NCBI GenBank assembly: GCA_026874595.1
Contig: CM049319.1
Coordinates: forward strand, 18,145,101-18,209,100
Length of the DNA: 64,000 bases
Source of the DNA: Sipunculus nudus
Lineage: Eukaryota > Annelida > Sipuncula > Golfingiida > Sipunculidae
Direction of reading: 5' to 3'
Part shown: one piece after another, positions 35,326-45,775 of the stretch
Position numbering within the stretch: position 1 is the stretch's first letter
Layout of the letters: every line of letters starts with the position of its first letter
Program-made: the position numbers and the translations under genes
The notes under the pieces: generated by a model
Told to the model about the DNA's origin: nothing
The model's database searches: none
The model's input: only the letters and a program-made list of their open reading frames with translations

Positions 35326-35341
35326 CCACACGTGACGTCAC
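35326..35341 (-). promoter_or_regulatory. CRE/E-box palindrome upstream of the THAP relic
   Basis: Reverse complement is GTGACGTCACGTGTGG. It lies about 114 bp before the THAP start codon at 35212. Confidence 0.55.
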
Positions 35342-35534
35342 TGAAGCCACGCCCACCGCGTATCACCGAGTGCACCTTTGCACTCAGCAGCGTGATTACC
35401 GTGATGTTTCACGGATAAAATGGAGCATTAATTCGATCTCGTTCAGCTTGAAACGGTGTTGTAAGCACTGTATTAACTTATTAAAAGGGTACATTACGCT
35501 TTTTTAACTTATAAAATGGCATGAAACTTGGACT

Positions 35535-35538
35535 TTAA
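35535..35538. repeat. TTAA shared by two adjacent elements
   Basis: Serves as the right duplication of the 4.5-kb element and the left duplication of the MITE at 35539-35931. Confidence 0.7.
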
Positions 35539-35931
35539 GCTGTGTTTCAATTCATCCGTAAATCTCGTACGTCTCGTACGCAAAAAATCGGATCCCTCTT
35601 TTTAAGATGATGTGTTTCCATATGTACGTTTTAACGTGTTCCGCATGCGTATCCGCAAAAACGGACAGCATCGAAACGGATCGGTGAGCGATTCATCCGT
35701 TTTGCGGATGGCAAAAATGCCTACATTTCCCAACAGTGCCCCGGCGCCAGGGGTGATGAGACATATTGACCTTCTTCCTGCCTGTCGTCCCTGCAGTTTC
35801 AAGAGGCACGTGAAAGGGTATCCGCAAGAAAAACGTACGTTCTTATGGAAACAGTTTTGACGGACTGCGCACTAGGGAACGCACGTACGTCTTTTACGGA
35901 TACGATTTTTACGGATACATGGAAACACAGC
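35539..35931. mobile_element. 393-bp TTAA-flanked MITE
   Basis: Inverted ends opening GCTGTGTTTC with ATCCGTAAA a few bases later. TTAA at 35535-35538 and 35932-35935. Internally rich in 'cgtacgt' and 'ggatacg' motifs. No coding capacity. Confidence 0.75.
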
Positions 35932-36160
35932 TTAACTTGGAAACATTATAACCTCAAATGGGGCCACCCAGTAAATACATAAATCACTGTTTTCCTTTTT
36001 ATTCTTTGCCTTAATTAGCAGATGAACAAATAATTTTTACACATACAAAAATTACATATCATCGTGTAGGATTTTCCAGCTGGGTTGAGTGCCGTTGGAA
36101 TTAAGGGCCGAGGACAAACTAAAAGGGCCTGAGGACATTTTCAGTGGCCTAACCCATATA

Positions 36161-36376
36161 TACTGGCTTCTTACCACCCCCATTTATAATGAACTGGTCG
36201 GTATATTCTCCTAACCTCTGACCGTGCCGGGCGTATTTGCAGTGCGATATAGACGATCCCATTTCATGGTTAGGATGACAGAAGACATGAATTATCATGT
36301 TTATTCTGGCCCGTAGGTTATGCCCAGGCCCGTAGGCTGACTGCTTAGTGGGAGGGTTCGTTTTCACTGATGATGG

Positions 36377-36377
<1 letters not shown>
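36161..36377. other. no recognisable feature
   Basis: Short stretch between the inverted pair and a microsatellite. No gene or repeat structure seen. Confidence 0.4.
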
Positions 36378-36449
<72 letters not shown>

Positions 36450-36475
36450 ATATATATATATATATTTGGTGGAAC

Positions 36476-36519
<44 letters not shown>
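36378..36519. repeat. (TA)n microsatellite cluster
   Basis: Two long TA tracts separated by a short unique segment. They generate Tyr-Ile open frames that are not genes. Confidence 0.95.
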
Positions 36520-36522
<3 letters not shown>

Positions 36523-37961
36523 CCCCATGTTTTCTTTTAACGAAAAAAAACCCGCCCCAAATAAGCTATTATTAGCGAATTGTCCTTTTTCTCGCCTTGT
36601 GTACTCAGAACGTCCCATCAAAAGCGTTTCGCAAGCATCTGCTACAACACAAGTATGCATGGTCTTAAGGAGGCTGTATATACGTGTACACTTAACAAAA
36701 AAGTGCTTTGGCATCAATTTCATTTCAGATTTGAAAAAAGAAAACAACTATATTAATTGTCAATCTCACACCTCATGCAGTGATCAGTCTGTTATTCTCC
36801 GGTAGCTGTCCATTCGAGTGATTATCACGTTAACTGACAGTTAAATGAGGTTGCTTGAAATTGATATCATTCAATGCAGATAACTTGTTCATTAACATTC
36901 TTGGAAAGAAATGAACCGGGCGATGTTTGGTGTTTCTAGCTATACTTGAAATTTGCATAAATTAAATAAAAGGACCAGCAGGCGTGGCTGTTAGAAGCTG
37001 AAAATGTCAGAATTATATTCAAATTCTTTGAAAAATGAAGCAGTATACATGGGACAGAACTGGGCCGGAACTGGGTTCAATTAAGATCCCGGGGAATTTC
37101 TGCGAGTTCCAGAATAAAAACAAAATATGAAGACAGAACAATTTAAGGGGTGTATAGCCTGAAAACTGACAAAATAAACGATCAAAGTAACTTAAAGAGC
37201 CTTGGTGAATGAAATCCATGTTAATATTAAATATATTAAATGATAATTATGTCATTTATCAGTCCCTTCAGGCAAGGGGTACACGCGCACACAGCAGGTG
37301 TGCTACACTTCGCAATATATCTATACCAAATATATATATACCTTGCCCTCCTGTACACTGTGGAGGTGGCCTGTCGCCTGATCTGGATAACTCATAAATA
37401 ATATAGTATTATCCCCCTGAAAACTCCCATACCTGACCATTTTTTTTTGGTAACTGCATTAGTATATCAGAACCAATAGCTTAAATCCATGTATTCATGG
37501 TATTTGAAAATTAAACCAACAATGATCACAAGAAAGCAATGCGATAGTCAAAGTATAGGGTGAAATTCATGGTGGTTTTACATTTGTGGCCCGAAAACAA
37601 GAGGGTGCTACTGCCCTCTTTGCATGAGGGGAGGAAATCAACAATTTTCTCTTTATCCCCTCTCACACGGCAATAAACCGAGACTATAATCAGAAGCAAG
37701 CAGTGACGGGTTATTTAAAGCTTGTTTCAGAGGTTAAATTAAACATTTTCAACTGTACTTGCAATCAACATCCCTGACAGGGCTTAATAAAGAGACCGCT
37801 AGAAACAATATTTATACAGAAATATGGTCTCCCCCTGTGAGGATATGCATTGAACCGGACAAAAATGGTAAAACATTAAGTTCTGTATAATTTACGCAGA
37901 TTATAGCATATCAGTATTCATCAGGTGGAAATCAGATCCTAAGCGGCGGGGGATTCCACCG

Positions 37962-37995
<34 letters not shown>

Positions 37996-38344
37996 CCTAC
38001 GGGCCTGATGCCTAAAAGTTCATTCAAAATTTTAACCCCTGCGGAGCTTGAAATTGACACTGGATTGAATGGACTGTGTGACCTCTGCACGGAGAGCCGC
38101 CAGTGATACATTGTAAAAGGTGGTAGTGCGTGGTGGGGACGTGCCTGGAGAAAATCTGTAGGGCACACACGTGTACACAAGTTTTGCCGTTTAACAATTA
38201 ATATTGTTATTAACACTGCTTGTAATCACTGATAAGGTCATGAGGATAGTAATCTTCCATCGATATTTAAATTATGGGTGGTGGCGATGGATATAACACT
38301 TTTGAATGGTTTACGTCACTGTTATCAACACATTCTGGTGACAC
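36520..38344. other. no gene recognised; long C-run
   Basis: AT-rich DNA with a C homopolymer of about 30 bases at 37965-37994. Short open frames only. Confidence 0.45.
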
Positions 38345-38352
38345 ATGGTTTT
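38345..38352. repeat. target site duplication ATGGTTTT (left)
   Basis: Identical to 43601-43608. Confidence 0.8.
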
Positions 38353-38365
38353 CAGACCTGGGAGC

Positions 38366-38483
38366 CGCCGCCGAATTGCGCCCGCCGCCGTTTATTTTAT
38401 AAGCAAGCCGCCGCCGATAGTTTTCTTGAGCCGCCGAATTGCGCCAGCCGCCGCCGATTATTAAACACCGGCTCAGCCGCCAG
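38366..38483 (+). repeat. GCC-rich subterminal repeat
   Basis: Irregular 'gccgccgcc' blocks separated by 'gaattgcgcc' and 'gatta'. A degenerate counterpart ('cagccggctagccag') lies at 43472-43565 on the other side. Confidence 0.6.
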
Positions 38484-39306
38484 TGAAATACTGATCAGCT
38501 GATGAAAAAAAAAAAATATTGCTTGCATACTTCAGCTTGTAAATAGTTACTACAGTAACATGTTAACACGAACCCGTCTCCAGCAGATTTCACCGGGCTG
38601 CATGGCTTCGCAATGAGAATGCATGATTAATTTTGTGGAAGGTGTAAGTCATGTGAGACAGTTAACAAGGTTCCCGCAAGCCCCTATTTTCAGACCGGAT
38701 AACTGGCATATTCCCCGTTTGATCAAGGGCGTTTCTCTAACCCCGGTTGCTCAGAAATGAAGAGAAAAAGTGCCAGAACCCAGATCATTCCCAAGTTTAT
38801 TGAGTCAGATACTGATGCTTGGTCATTTAAAGTTATTGAGGTCGATGTGCAATATTTAAAAAAAATGATATACCACACGGTTAACATTCAGGATTAAATG
38901 AACGAAAACCATAGGGAAAAGCTGGTATATCTATGGAAAAAATATGCATGCATTTTTGTTATCATTGTTTCCAGCCAATATTAAGCCATTTTAGTGTACG
39001 TATAACCGTGAAACGATGTCGACAGCCAGCGACCGCTCATAACTACCTCATATTAAAATCATGCTATGTACAAATGTCATTCGCGTAAACACCTATGGAT
39101 AAATGTCATAAAATCCTTGAGCGGAAACTAAACTTTTAAGCGAGTCTGATTGGTTTTCAATTTGAAATTAAAACGCGAGACCGAATCAGTGTCAAACAGC
39201 TGCAGACACGGGCTGCTTCAACAACTGACAAACATGTTGCCGCATGAACATATCAAGGTACAGAAGTTTATTGCTACAACCTGGTAAAAGAAAAATAAAT
39301 TATTTA

Positions 39307-39515
39307 TCTCGTACATACGACATACTATCTCGTACGTACGACATATTATCTCGTACGTACGACATACTATCTCGTACGTACGACATACTATCTCGTACGT
39401 ACGACATGCTATCTCGTACGTACGACATACTATCTCGTACGTACGACATATTATCTCGTACGTACGACATATTATCTCGTACGTACGACATACTATCTCG
39501 TACGTACGACATAAT
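39307..39515 (+). repeat. 21-bp tandem array, about 10 units
   Basis: Unit 'tctcgtacgtacgacatac' plus two bases, with CGTACGTACG palindromes. Because 21 is a multiple of 3 it yields long repetitive open frames on both strands that are not genes. Confidence 0.95.
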
Positions 39516-40418
39516 AAATCTTACGGATCTGATTCATAGACTAGACAACATACCAACAGATCTATATATGTATCAGCAATATGTATATGTTAAATAATGT
39601 AAGTTTTCACATTAACTATATATACATGCAACATCTCCACTTCCTTGCAAACCGCTGGACCACCGTTGAAACTATATAACACACACACTCACATATATCT
39701 ATTTATTTATAGTATATATTTAAATGCTATTCGATTTACAATTTTTTTGTGTGTGTCCAGGTTTCTGTAATATTTCGTTGTCTTACAGTCATATACAGAA
39801 CTCCCATTTTTAGACAGGCGAGTAAATAATGTTATCTGTATATGGTGTAATAATAGTGAGCCTGTCATAATGTTAATAATCTTTTCTTTGCCAAACGGAA
39901 ACTACTTTTTGGAGAAAGTAGGGTTTGGACAAGAGGTACAGCTCCCAAATAGCCTGATTTAAAGTAACTGAGATTGGGTATTTGTTGGGTAGGTTTCTAA
40001 TATTCTAAACTGAACTTTTTAAGAACTAGGTTTATACATAACGCTTCGTGTAGTTGATCTTTTAAACTATTTAATGCATATACAGCCATTTAATGGGGTA
40101 CGTATAATTTTTATTTTGAACTAAATTATGAAAAATATATATTAAAACTATCACTCATGGAAGTGCGATTAATCTGTGACAGAATAATACGAAATTCTAA
40201 AATAAGTCTTAACCTGATATGTCAGGCTGAAGTGGTGGTAAAATCTACACCTCAGATTTGTCTCATTTGCGGATTGGTATAAGATCTTGTATGCGGTACA
40301 TGTGCGTGTAACTCGCCCTTCTGTAAACGGCATGAAGTGCAACTTATGGGATCAAGCACTTCGTTTCATAATATATGAATCATGAACCTCTCCTATTGTG
40401 CATCTCCGTATTACAGAA

Positions 40419-40825
40419 TAGGGTTGAAACGGGTACAAATTTTTGGACTCGAGTACCCGATAGGCATTACCCGACTCGGACTCGAGTACTCGTTACCATG
40501 GCAACGCTGTAAAGATAAAACGGAAATCTGTTTACCGATGCAAATTATGCATATATATTTGACTTCGTGACGGTTTAACTTTATCTCAACGAAGGAACAG
40601 ATATATGTCATAACAAGACCTGTGTTAATTTGACTAGCATATGTTTTAAATAGAGCCATATGCCAGGCTACGATAATGAATAAATAGGCCTTCAGAATGC
40701 CCGTAAATTTACAGTAATATTCAGATATGCATGTACATACACGAGTACTCGAGTCCAAATTTTGGACTCGAGTACTCCGTAAGTATTACCCGGACTCGAG
40801 TATTCGAGTACTCCTTTCAGCCCTA
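40419..40825. mobile_element. 407-bp hAT-type MITE with 8-bp duplication
   Basis: Ends TAGGGTTGAAAC and, inverted, TAGGGCTGAAAG. TTACAGAA on both sides (40411-40418 and 40826-40833). Rich in 'ggactcgagtac' palindromes. The right arm has the unoccupied site near 41985-42000, confirming insertion. Confidence 0.88.
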
Positions 40826-41260
40826 TTACAGAAGTGTCTGTTAAGTGTTTACAAAGGAAGGTCGGATGACCAGAGGAAAGATCTTGGTCGCGCACATGCG
40901 ATAATAAAAAGAAAAGTAACATGAAAGAAGAAACACCTACAGGAGCTTGAAAACCCTTGAATTGTGAATTTATGCTGTACCACCACCAGGTGGCGTGAGC
41001 GCTGTGTTTGTCTTGTTTCTGAACGATTGGTCTCGTTTCTACATTTTATTTCCATTTCAAATTTGCCATATAAGCATAGGAATCCCCCGCAAGTAACAAT
41101 AACTAATTGTGTCCCTTGCACATGTCGGGATATTTTATCTGGTCAAACAAGAACCTCTGATAGACATTACATGTATTACTAATGACATTAATAGTATCCA
41201 CCGGCTGATTCATTCTAACACAGCGCTGGTATTATATCCCAAGGCTTTCAGCCTTTTCAC

Positions 41261-41288
41261 ACACACACACACACATATATATATATAA

Positions 41289-41332
<44 letters not shown>

Positions 41333-41411
41333 TAACAATATTCACCTGATGATCTGGTCGCATCCCGTGAAACAGACTGTAGTGAATTTACAGTGTTGTT
41401 TTTCTTCAGAG

Positions 41412-41483
<72 letters not shown>

Positions 41484-41520
41484 AGAGAGAGAGAGATAGA
41501 GAAAGAGAGAGAGAGAGAGC
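41261..41520. repeat. microsatellite centre of the foldback element
   Basis: (CA)n, (TA)n, (TG)n and (GA)n tracts around the symmetry point between the two arms. Confidence 0.9.
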
Positions 41521-41529
41521 CGATTGTAT

Positions 41530-42910
41530 AGTAGAGAGTTTAAATGAAAAAAGGACCTATTAACATTTTACAAACCAGGTATTTTGAGTATACATGAAAT
41601 ACAATTTAGTCTTCTTAAACTATTACGTTATCTTTAAAGACTTCGTTCTTCGTTTGCTTTCTTTTGTATACATGTTGGGAAAAAAACTTGCCCTGGGCGC
41701 GATCAATAAGGCAAAACAAACAGCGCTAACGCCACCTGGTGGCCGTGAAATTAAACTTCACAAATCAATATTTTTCAAGCTTTCCTGGGTGTTTTTTCTT
41801 TCATGTTTCTTCTCTTTTTTTAAAATTGTCGCGTGTGCTAGACTAAGATCTTGCTTCTGGTCATGCGGCCTTGTTATAGTAAACAGACAAAGGTTCACTA
41901 TGTTTACTCACACACGATTACGTGAGACAAAATACATATTATTACAAAAGAATATGAACCTTGAGTGTCAATATATAAGAGGTGTCTGTAATACAGAGAT
42001 GCCCGTAAGGAGAGGGTCCTGATTCACATATTATGAAGCGAAGTGCTTGATCCCATCAGTTGAACTTCGTGCCAATTACAGTAGGGCGAGTGACACTGTG
42101 CGTTATGTCATAAATCTAGTTCTTATACAGATCAGTTTTGGTATATAAGAAACATACCTCACATATATCCATTTTCAATTACTTACAATCAGGCTATTTG
42201 TTAGCTGTACCTCTTGTCCGATCCCTTCCTTCTCCAAAAGGTTGTTTCAATTTGGCAAAGGCAATATTTTTTTCCTATTAATAGTATGACAGGCTCATCA
42301 TTATAACATCATACACTGCTAACAGAATTTAATTACCTTTATAAAAATGAAAGTTCTGTATATGACTGGCAGAAAACGATATGATAAATTTCATTTCCTT
42401 GAAATATTTCCGAAACCTAGACACAAAGAAAAATATGATAAATCGAATAGCATTTAAATTTATAGTATAAATAAATAAAAACATAAATAATCATGTGTAT
42501 TTTTTTTTCTGTTCAACGGTGTTCCGAGGGTATGCAAGGTGAAGATGCTGTGTAGTTAGGGTACGAACAGGCATTATTTAACATATATATATTGCTTATT
42601 CATTTATCAGTTGGCCTGTTGTGTATTCTGTGAATCTGGTGCGTAAGATTATGTCGTACGTACGAGATAATATGTCGTACGTACGAGATAGTATGTCGTA
42701 CGTACGAGATAATATGCCGTACGTACGAGATAGTATGTCGTACGTACGAGATAATATGTCGTACGTACGAGATAGTATGTCGTACGTACGAGATAGTATG
42801 TCGTATGTACGAGATAGCATGTCGTACGTACGAGATAGCATGTCGTACGTACGAGATAGTATGTTGTACGTACGAGATAAAAAATAATTTTTCTTTTACC
42901 AGGTGGCAGC
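41530..42910 (-). repeat. right arm of the hAT-like foldback element
   Basis: Inverted counterpart of 39240-41260 without the internal MITE. Confidence 0.8.
42652..42883 (-). repeat. 21-bp tandem array, about 11 units (inverted)
   Basis: Same unit as 39307-39515 in reverse orientation. Confidence 0.95.
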
Positions 42911-43332
42911 AATACGCTTCCGTATCAAGGGCCACAGAGGTCACGGGGATGATTGAGGCTGACACCTGCGAAAATTCATGACAGAATTCCTGTTTCAATT
43001 TAGACACGTGACAAATTACGTATACAATTGCGACCGGGAAAGTTCAGCTCAGGAAAAAAAACATGTCGATCTCAGTCTAGGCCTAATGGAATCAGGGATT
43101 TCGTGTTTGTGGCAGTGAGTTGGTCTGTTCACATTACATCCAGGAAGAATTCACAATGTGTTTTAAGTAATCAAATATTTATGATTATTATAAAAAATCT
43201 TTGGCTGGCGTTCGATTTTGTACGATTATGTCACCTCTTTCCCTCCTCAAATGGCAGATTATTACCAAATATTACCAAATGTTTTGATTTATTTTGAGAC
43301 ATTCACGGGTGAAGCATGACTTTTTGTACATT

Positions 43333-43339
43333 ATATATA

Positions 43340-43397
<58 letters not shown>
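43333..43397. repeat. (TA)n microsatellite
   Basis: Long TA dinucleotide tract with one interruption, inside the foldback element. Confidence 0.95.
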
Positions 43398-43402
<5 letters not shown>

Positions 43403-43600
43403 ACATATAAATATTATTGCAATAGACTGAGACGACATTGTGTTCATTAAATATTTGCTGATCTTTACGGCTCAGCCGGCTAGCCAGCCACAACGTTGTC
43501 CACTCAGCCATCATCATTTTTCTTACACCTCAGCCGGCTAGCCAGTCATTTTTTCTTCAAGCCAGCCGATTTACAGGTCAACAGCTGGCTCCCAGGTCTG

Positions 43601-43608
43601 ATGGTTTT
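43601..43608. repeat. target site duplication ATGGTTTT (right)
   Basis: Identical to 38345-38352. Confidence 0.8.
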
Positions 43609-44142
43609 TTCGTGGTGAATATACCGACTCATTGTAGTCACTTTATTGTTGTTGTAAATGTATCAGGTAAATGTATCAGGTATTTTGTTATCCTGTCTCT
43701 GAAAAAGCGTATCGAAGGGAGAGAGCAGGGATGCCATTTATCATTCATGTACAATCATATGATATAACAGGGGCTACATGCATATATTAATGATAGCGAA
43801 AGTGTTAACGTGCTAGCTGCTATCATTGTTTGACCAGCTCACATCGCCAAACAGCGGGATTCTATCTCCTGCAAAATGGAACACCGCTTATGACGTCAGG
43901 CACGTGCGAGGCAGAATCTTGTCAGTTGACCAGGTAAAAAATGTCGTAAACAGCCCGCGAGTTTCTCCTGGATTTTGATTTTTGTTCATTACAGGCTATT
44001 CATCTCGGGTATGTGGCATTTTTCCTGTCAGAAAATTAGGTCGCGTTCTCATTTAACTCTGTACCAAAAATCTACGTTCTGTCTCAATTCTTTTGAAAAT
44101 GATCGGGAAAAAACAGTGTTTCACGGTTGTTGGAACGGAATA

Positions 44143-44727
44143 TAGTCCGTCCCTGTACCCGTGTCCGCATGTTTTTTGGCGATAATTATTTTAAGAATAT
44201 TCTTTAAAAATGCCCTTTGGCCTGAAGCAGATACACAGATATTCCGCCGATTTTGTGTAAAATTTTTATATATCATGAAAGACGTATTTACTTTGCGACT
44301 CTTTTGCGTTATTTATGCTGAAATACCGTGGATAGCGTCTTCCCGGCACTGCCAGACAGTGCATTCCTCCATGCTACACTTTCCATGTCTATGGCTGCGT
44401 TTGGTGTTTGTTAGACAACAGTGACGTCACAAATACGTCACAGTGATCGGTCGCACGTTACCTTCAATTGACTGACGTCATAAGTTTGACTGGCTTGTTT
44501 ATTATCAGTTCTCAGGCAAGGAATAAGTCGTAAACGCTGTGGCTTGTTTTGTCATATTTTGGATTATTTGTGTTATATAAAATCAAGGCAAGGTAAGGTA
44601 TTACTTTTTACGCAGGTAGTCGGCGGAATAGCTCCTGCAACCTTTGGACAAGAAAGGTTTACACTGCTTTACTTGTATAAAAAATTATTCCGGAAAAACA
44701 TGCGGACACGGGTACTGGGACGGATTA
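44143..44727. mobile_element. 585-bp MITE with TA duplication
   Basis: Inverted ends of about 36 bp: TAGTCCGTCCC on the left, the complement of TAATCCGTCCC on the right, both continuing 'GTACCCGTGTCCGCATG'. TA is found outside both ends (44141-44142 and 44728-44729). Contains clustered TGACGTCA-like sites near 44420-44480. No transposase. Fits Tc1/mariner-type TA targeting. Confidence 0.78.
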
Positions 44728-44859
44728 TAGTTATTTTTAAATTTTTTTTCATATTTTATATACATAATTATTAAATATTTTTAAATATTTGTTATTACCC
44801 GTAAATATTTGATAACATATACTTGTTTACTCCTACTTGACTAAATGTAATTTTAAACT

Positions 44860-45775
44860 AGAATACGGGTAGTCGACAAGCGACTACGTGTATCCGCCTA
44901 AATCAGAGTGGAACGGGTGAAGTTAGGCATGGATCGAGTGGCAAGGGGAAATAGAGTGAAGTGTTGCATATTAGCATGGATGTCTGCAGCCAAATTGTGT
45001 ATGTAGGTTGCACCACCTACCACGAAATCCAGAAAGCCGTCCAAGTTGTATACATATGCAAAATTAAAGGCAGATAAGTCAAACCACTACGAGTATATGA
45101 GTGATTTAAGCCCACGGCAGACAAACAGATGGACGCTGTGCGAAAATGGTTGCAGGTGGCGCCACCAGTTTTGCGTATGATAAAGAGCTATGTGAGAACA
45201 ATACACATGCAAAACTTTGGCCCAATCGGTCAAACGGTTCCCAAGATATGAGCTTGGATATCTGCTGCATAAACTAGAATGTAGGTGGCGCCACCTGTCA
45301 TAAAATCAGAAAAGCTATCCAGGATGTATACGCATGCCGAATTTCAGGTGAATTAGTCAAACCACTGCAGAGATATGAGTGATTTTAACCCAAGGCAGAT
45401 GAACAGATGGACAGTGCAAACATGGTTGCAGGTGGCGACACCATTTTTTGTGTATGTTATAAATCTCTCCAAGGGCTACATTTGTGCAAAACAATTTTCC
45501 TGATCGGTCAAACGGTTCCCGAGATATGTGGGTTTATGTGTGGAAACAGAAGCACAAACGGATGCAGAGCGCAGAGGAAAGGTCAGAGGTCAAAACAAAA
45601 ATGGAGCGCAGCAGTTCACATGTGACCCGAACATAATCCCGGGTTTCTTAAAATTCCGCCCAGCGGTTACGGATGAGTTCTCCGGACACCTACGCGGCGG
45701 CCGCGGTGGCGGTGGGCTGAAAACATAGTATCCGCAAAACTCTGTTTTGGCGGATACAATAAACAATATTTATAT
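44860..45775 (-). repeat. three-copy dispersed repeat, copy 2
   Basis: Reverse orientation relative to copies 1 and 3. Begins near 'gtagtcgacaagcgac' and ends with the inverted module GTATCCGCAAAAC/GTTTTGGCGGATAC (about 45728-45758). The tandem blocks carry 'aaatggttgcaggtggcg' complements. Confidence 0.75.

Larger units (their letters stand above)
31041..35534. mobile_element. 4.5-kb TTAA-flanked DNA transposon (Kolobok-like) with two convergent genes
   Basis: Ends are inverted (AGTCCAAGTCTCA at 31041; complement of AGTCCAAGTTTCA at 35534) and TTAA sits directly outside (31037-31040 and 35535-35538). Inside are a minus-strand THAP/Kolobok-type transposase relic and a plus-strand relic of a P2X7 C-terminal-domain protein, both with stops and frameshifts. 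A 16-bp motif, GTGACGTCACGTGTGG, lies about 175-195 bp from each end in opposite orientations. TTAA duplication, THAP domain and the CPxxxxC...W-x-S-Q segment point to Kolobok rather than piggyBac. The catalytic core was not recognised, so this copy is defective. Confidence 0.72.
30575..36160. repeat. inverted pair flanking the TTAA elements (older MITE ends?)
   Basis: A 24-bp sequence opening ATATGGGTTAGGCCACTGAA at 30575-30598 occurs as a perfect reverse complement at 36137-36160. These may be the ends of an older short element into which the TTAA transposons inserted. No target duplication could be confirmed. Confidence 0.5.
39240..41260 (+). repeat. left arm of the hAT-like foldback element
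   Basis: Matches the reverse complement of 41530-42910 in several blocks (the 21-bp array, 'ggatcaagcacttcgtt', the 'ccaggtggcg..agcgct' region). It is longer because of the MITE at 40419-40825. Confidence 0.8.
38353..43600. mobile_element. 5.2-kb foldback element with 8-bp (hAT-like) target duplication
   Basis: Ends CAGACCTGGGAGCC (38353) and its exact complement (ending 43600). ATGGTTTT flanks both sides (38345-38352 and 43601-43608). Inside, 39240-41260 and 41530-42910 are inverted copies of each other around a microsatellite-rich centre. Each arm contains a 21-bp tandem array. No transposase is present. The 8-bp duplication and CAG...CTG ends fit hAT, so this is a non-autonomous foldback hAT-like element. 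Confidence 0.82.

Noticed and set aside
36348-36575. Tyr-Ile repeat open frames (also at 41289, 43272, 54592 and 55422)
   Set aside because: Pure products of (TA)n microsatellites.
39307-39515. CRISPR-like regular array
   Set aside because: Units are contiguous 21-mers with no unique spacers, in eukaryotic DNA within a transposon arm.
39244-39597. Repetitive open frames on both strands over the 21-bp arrays (also 42596-43007)
   Set aside because: A 21-bp unit is a multiple of three without stops, so all frames stay open. No coding evidence.
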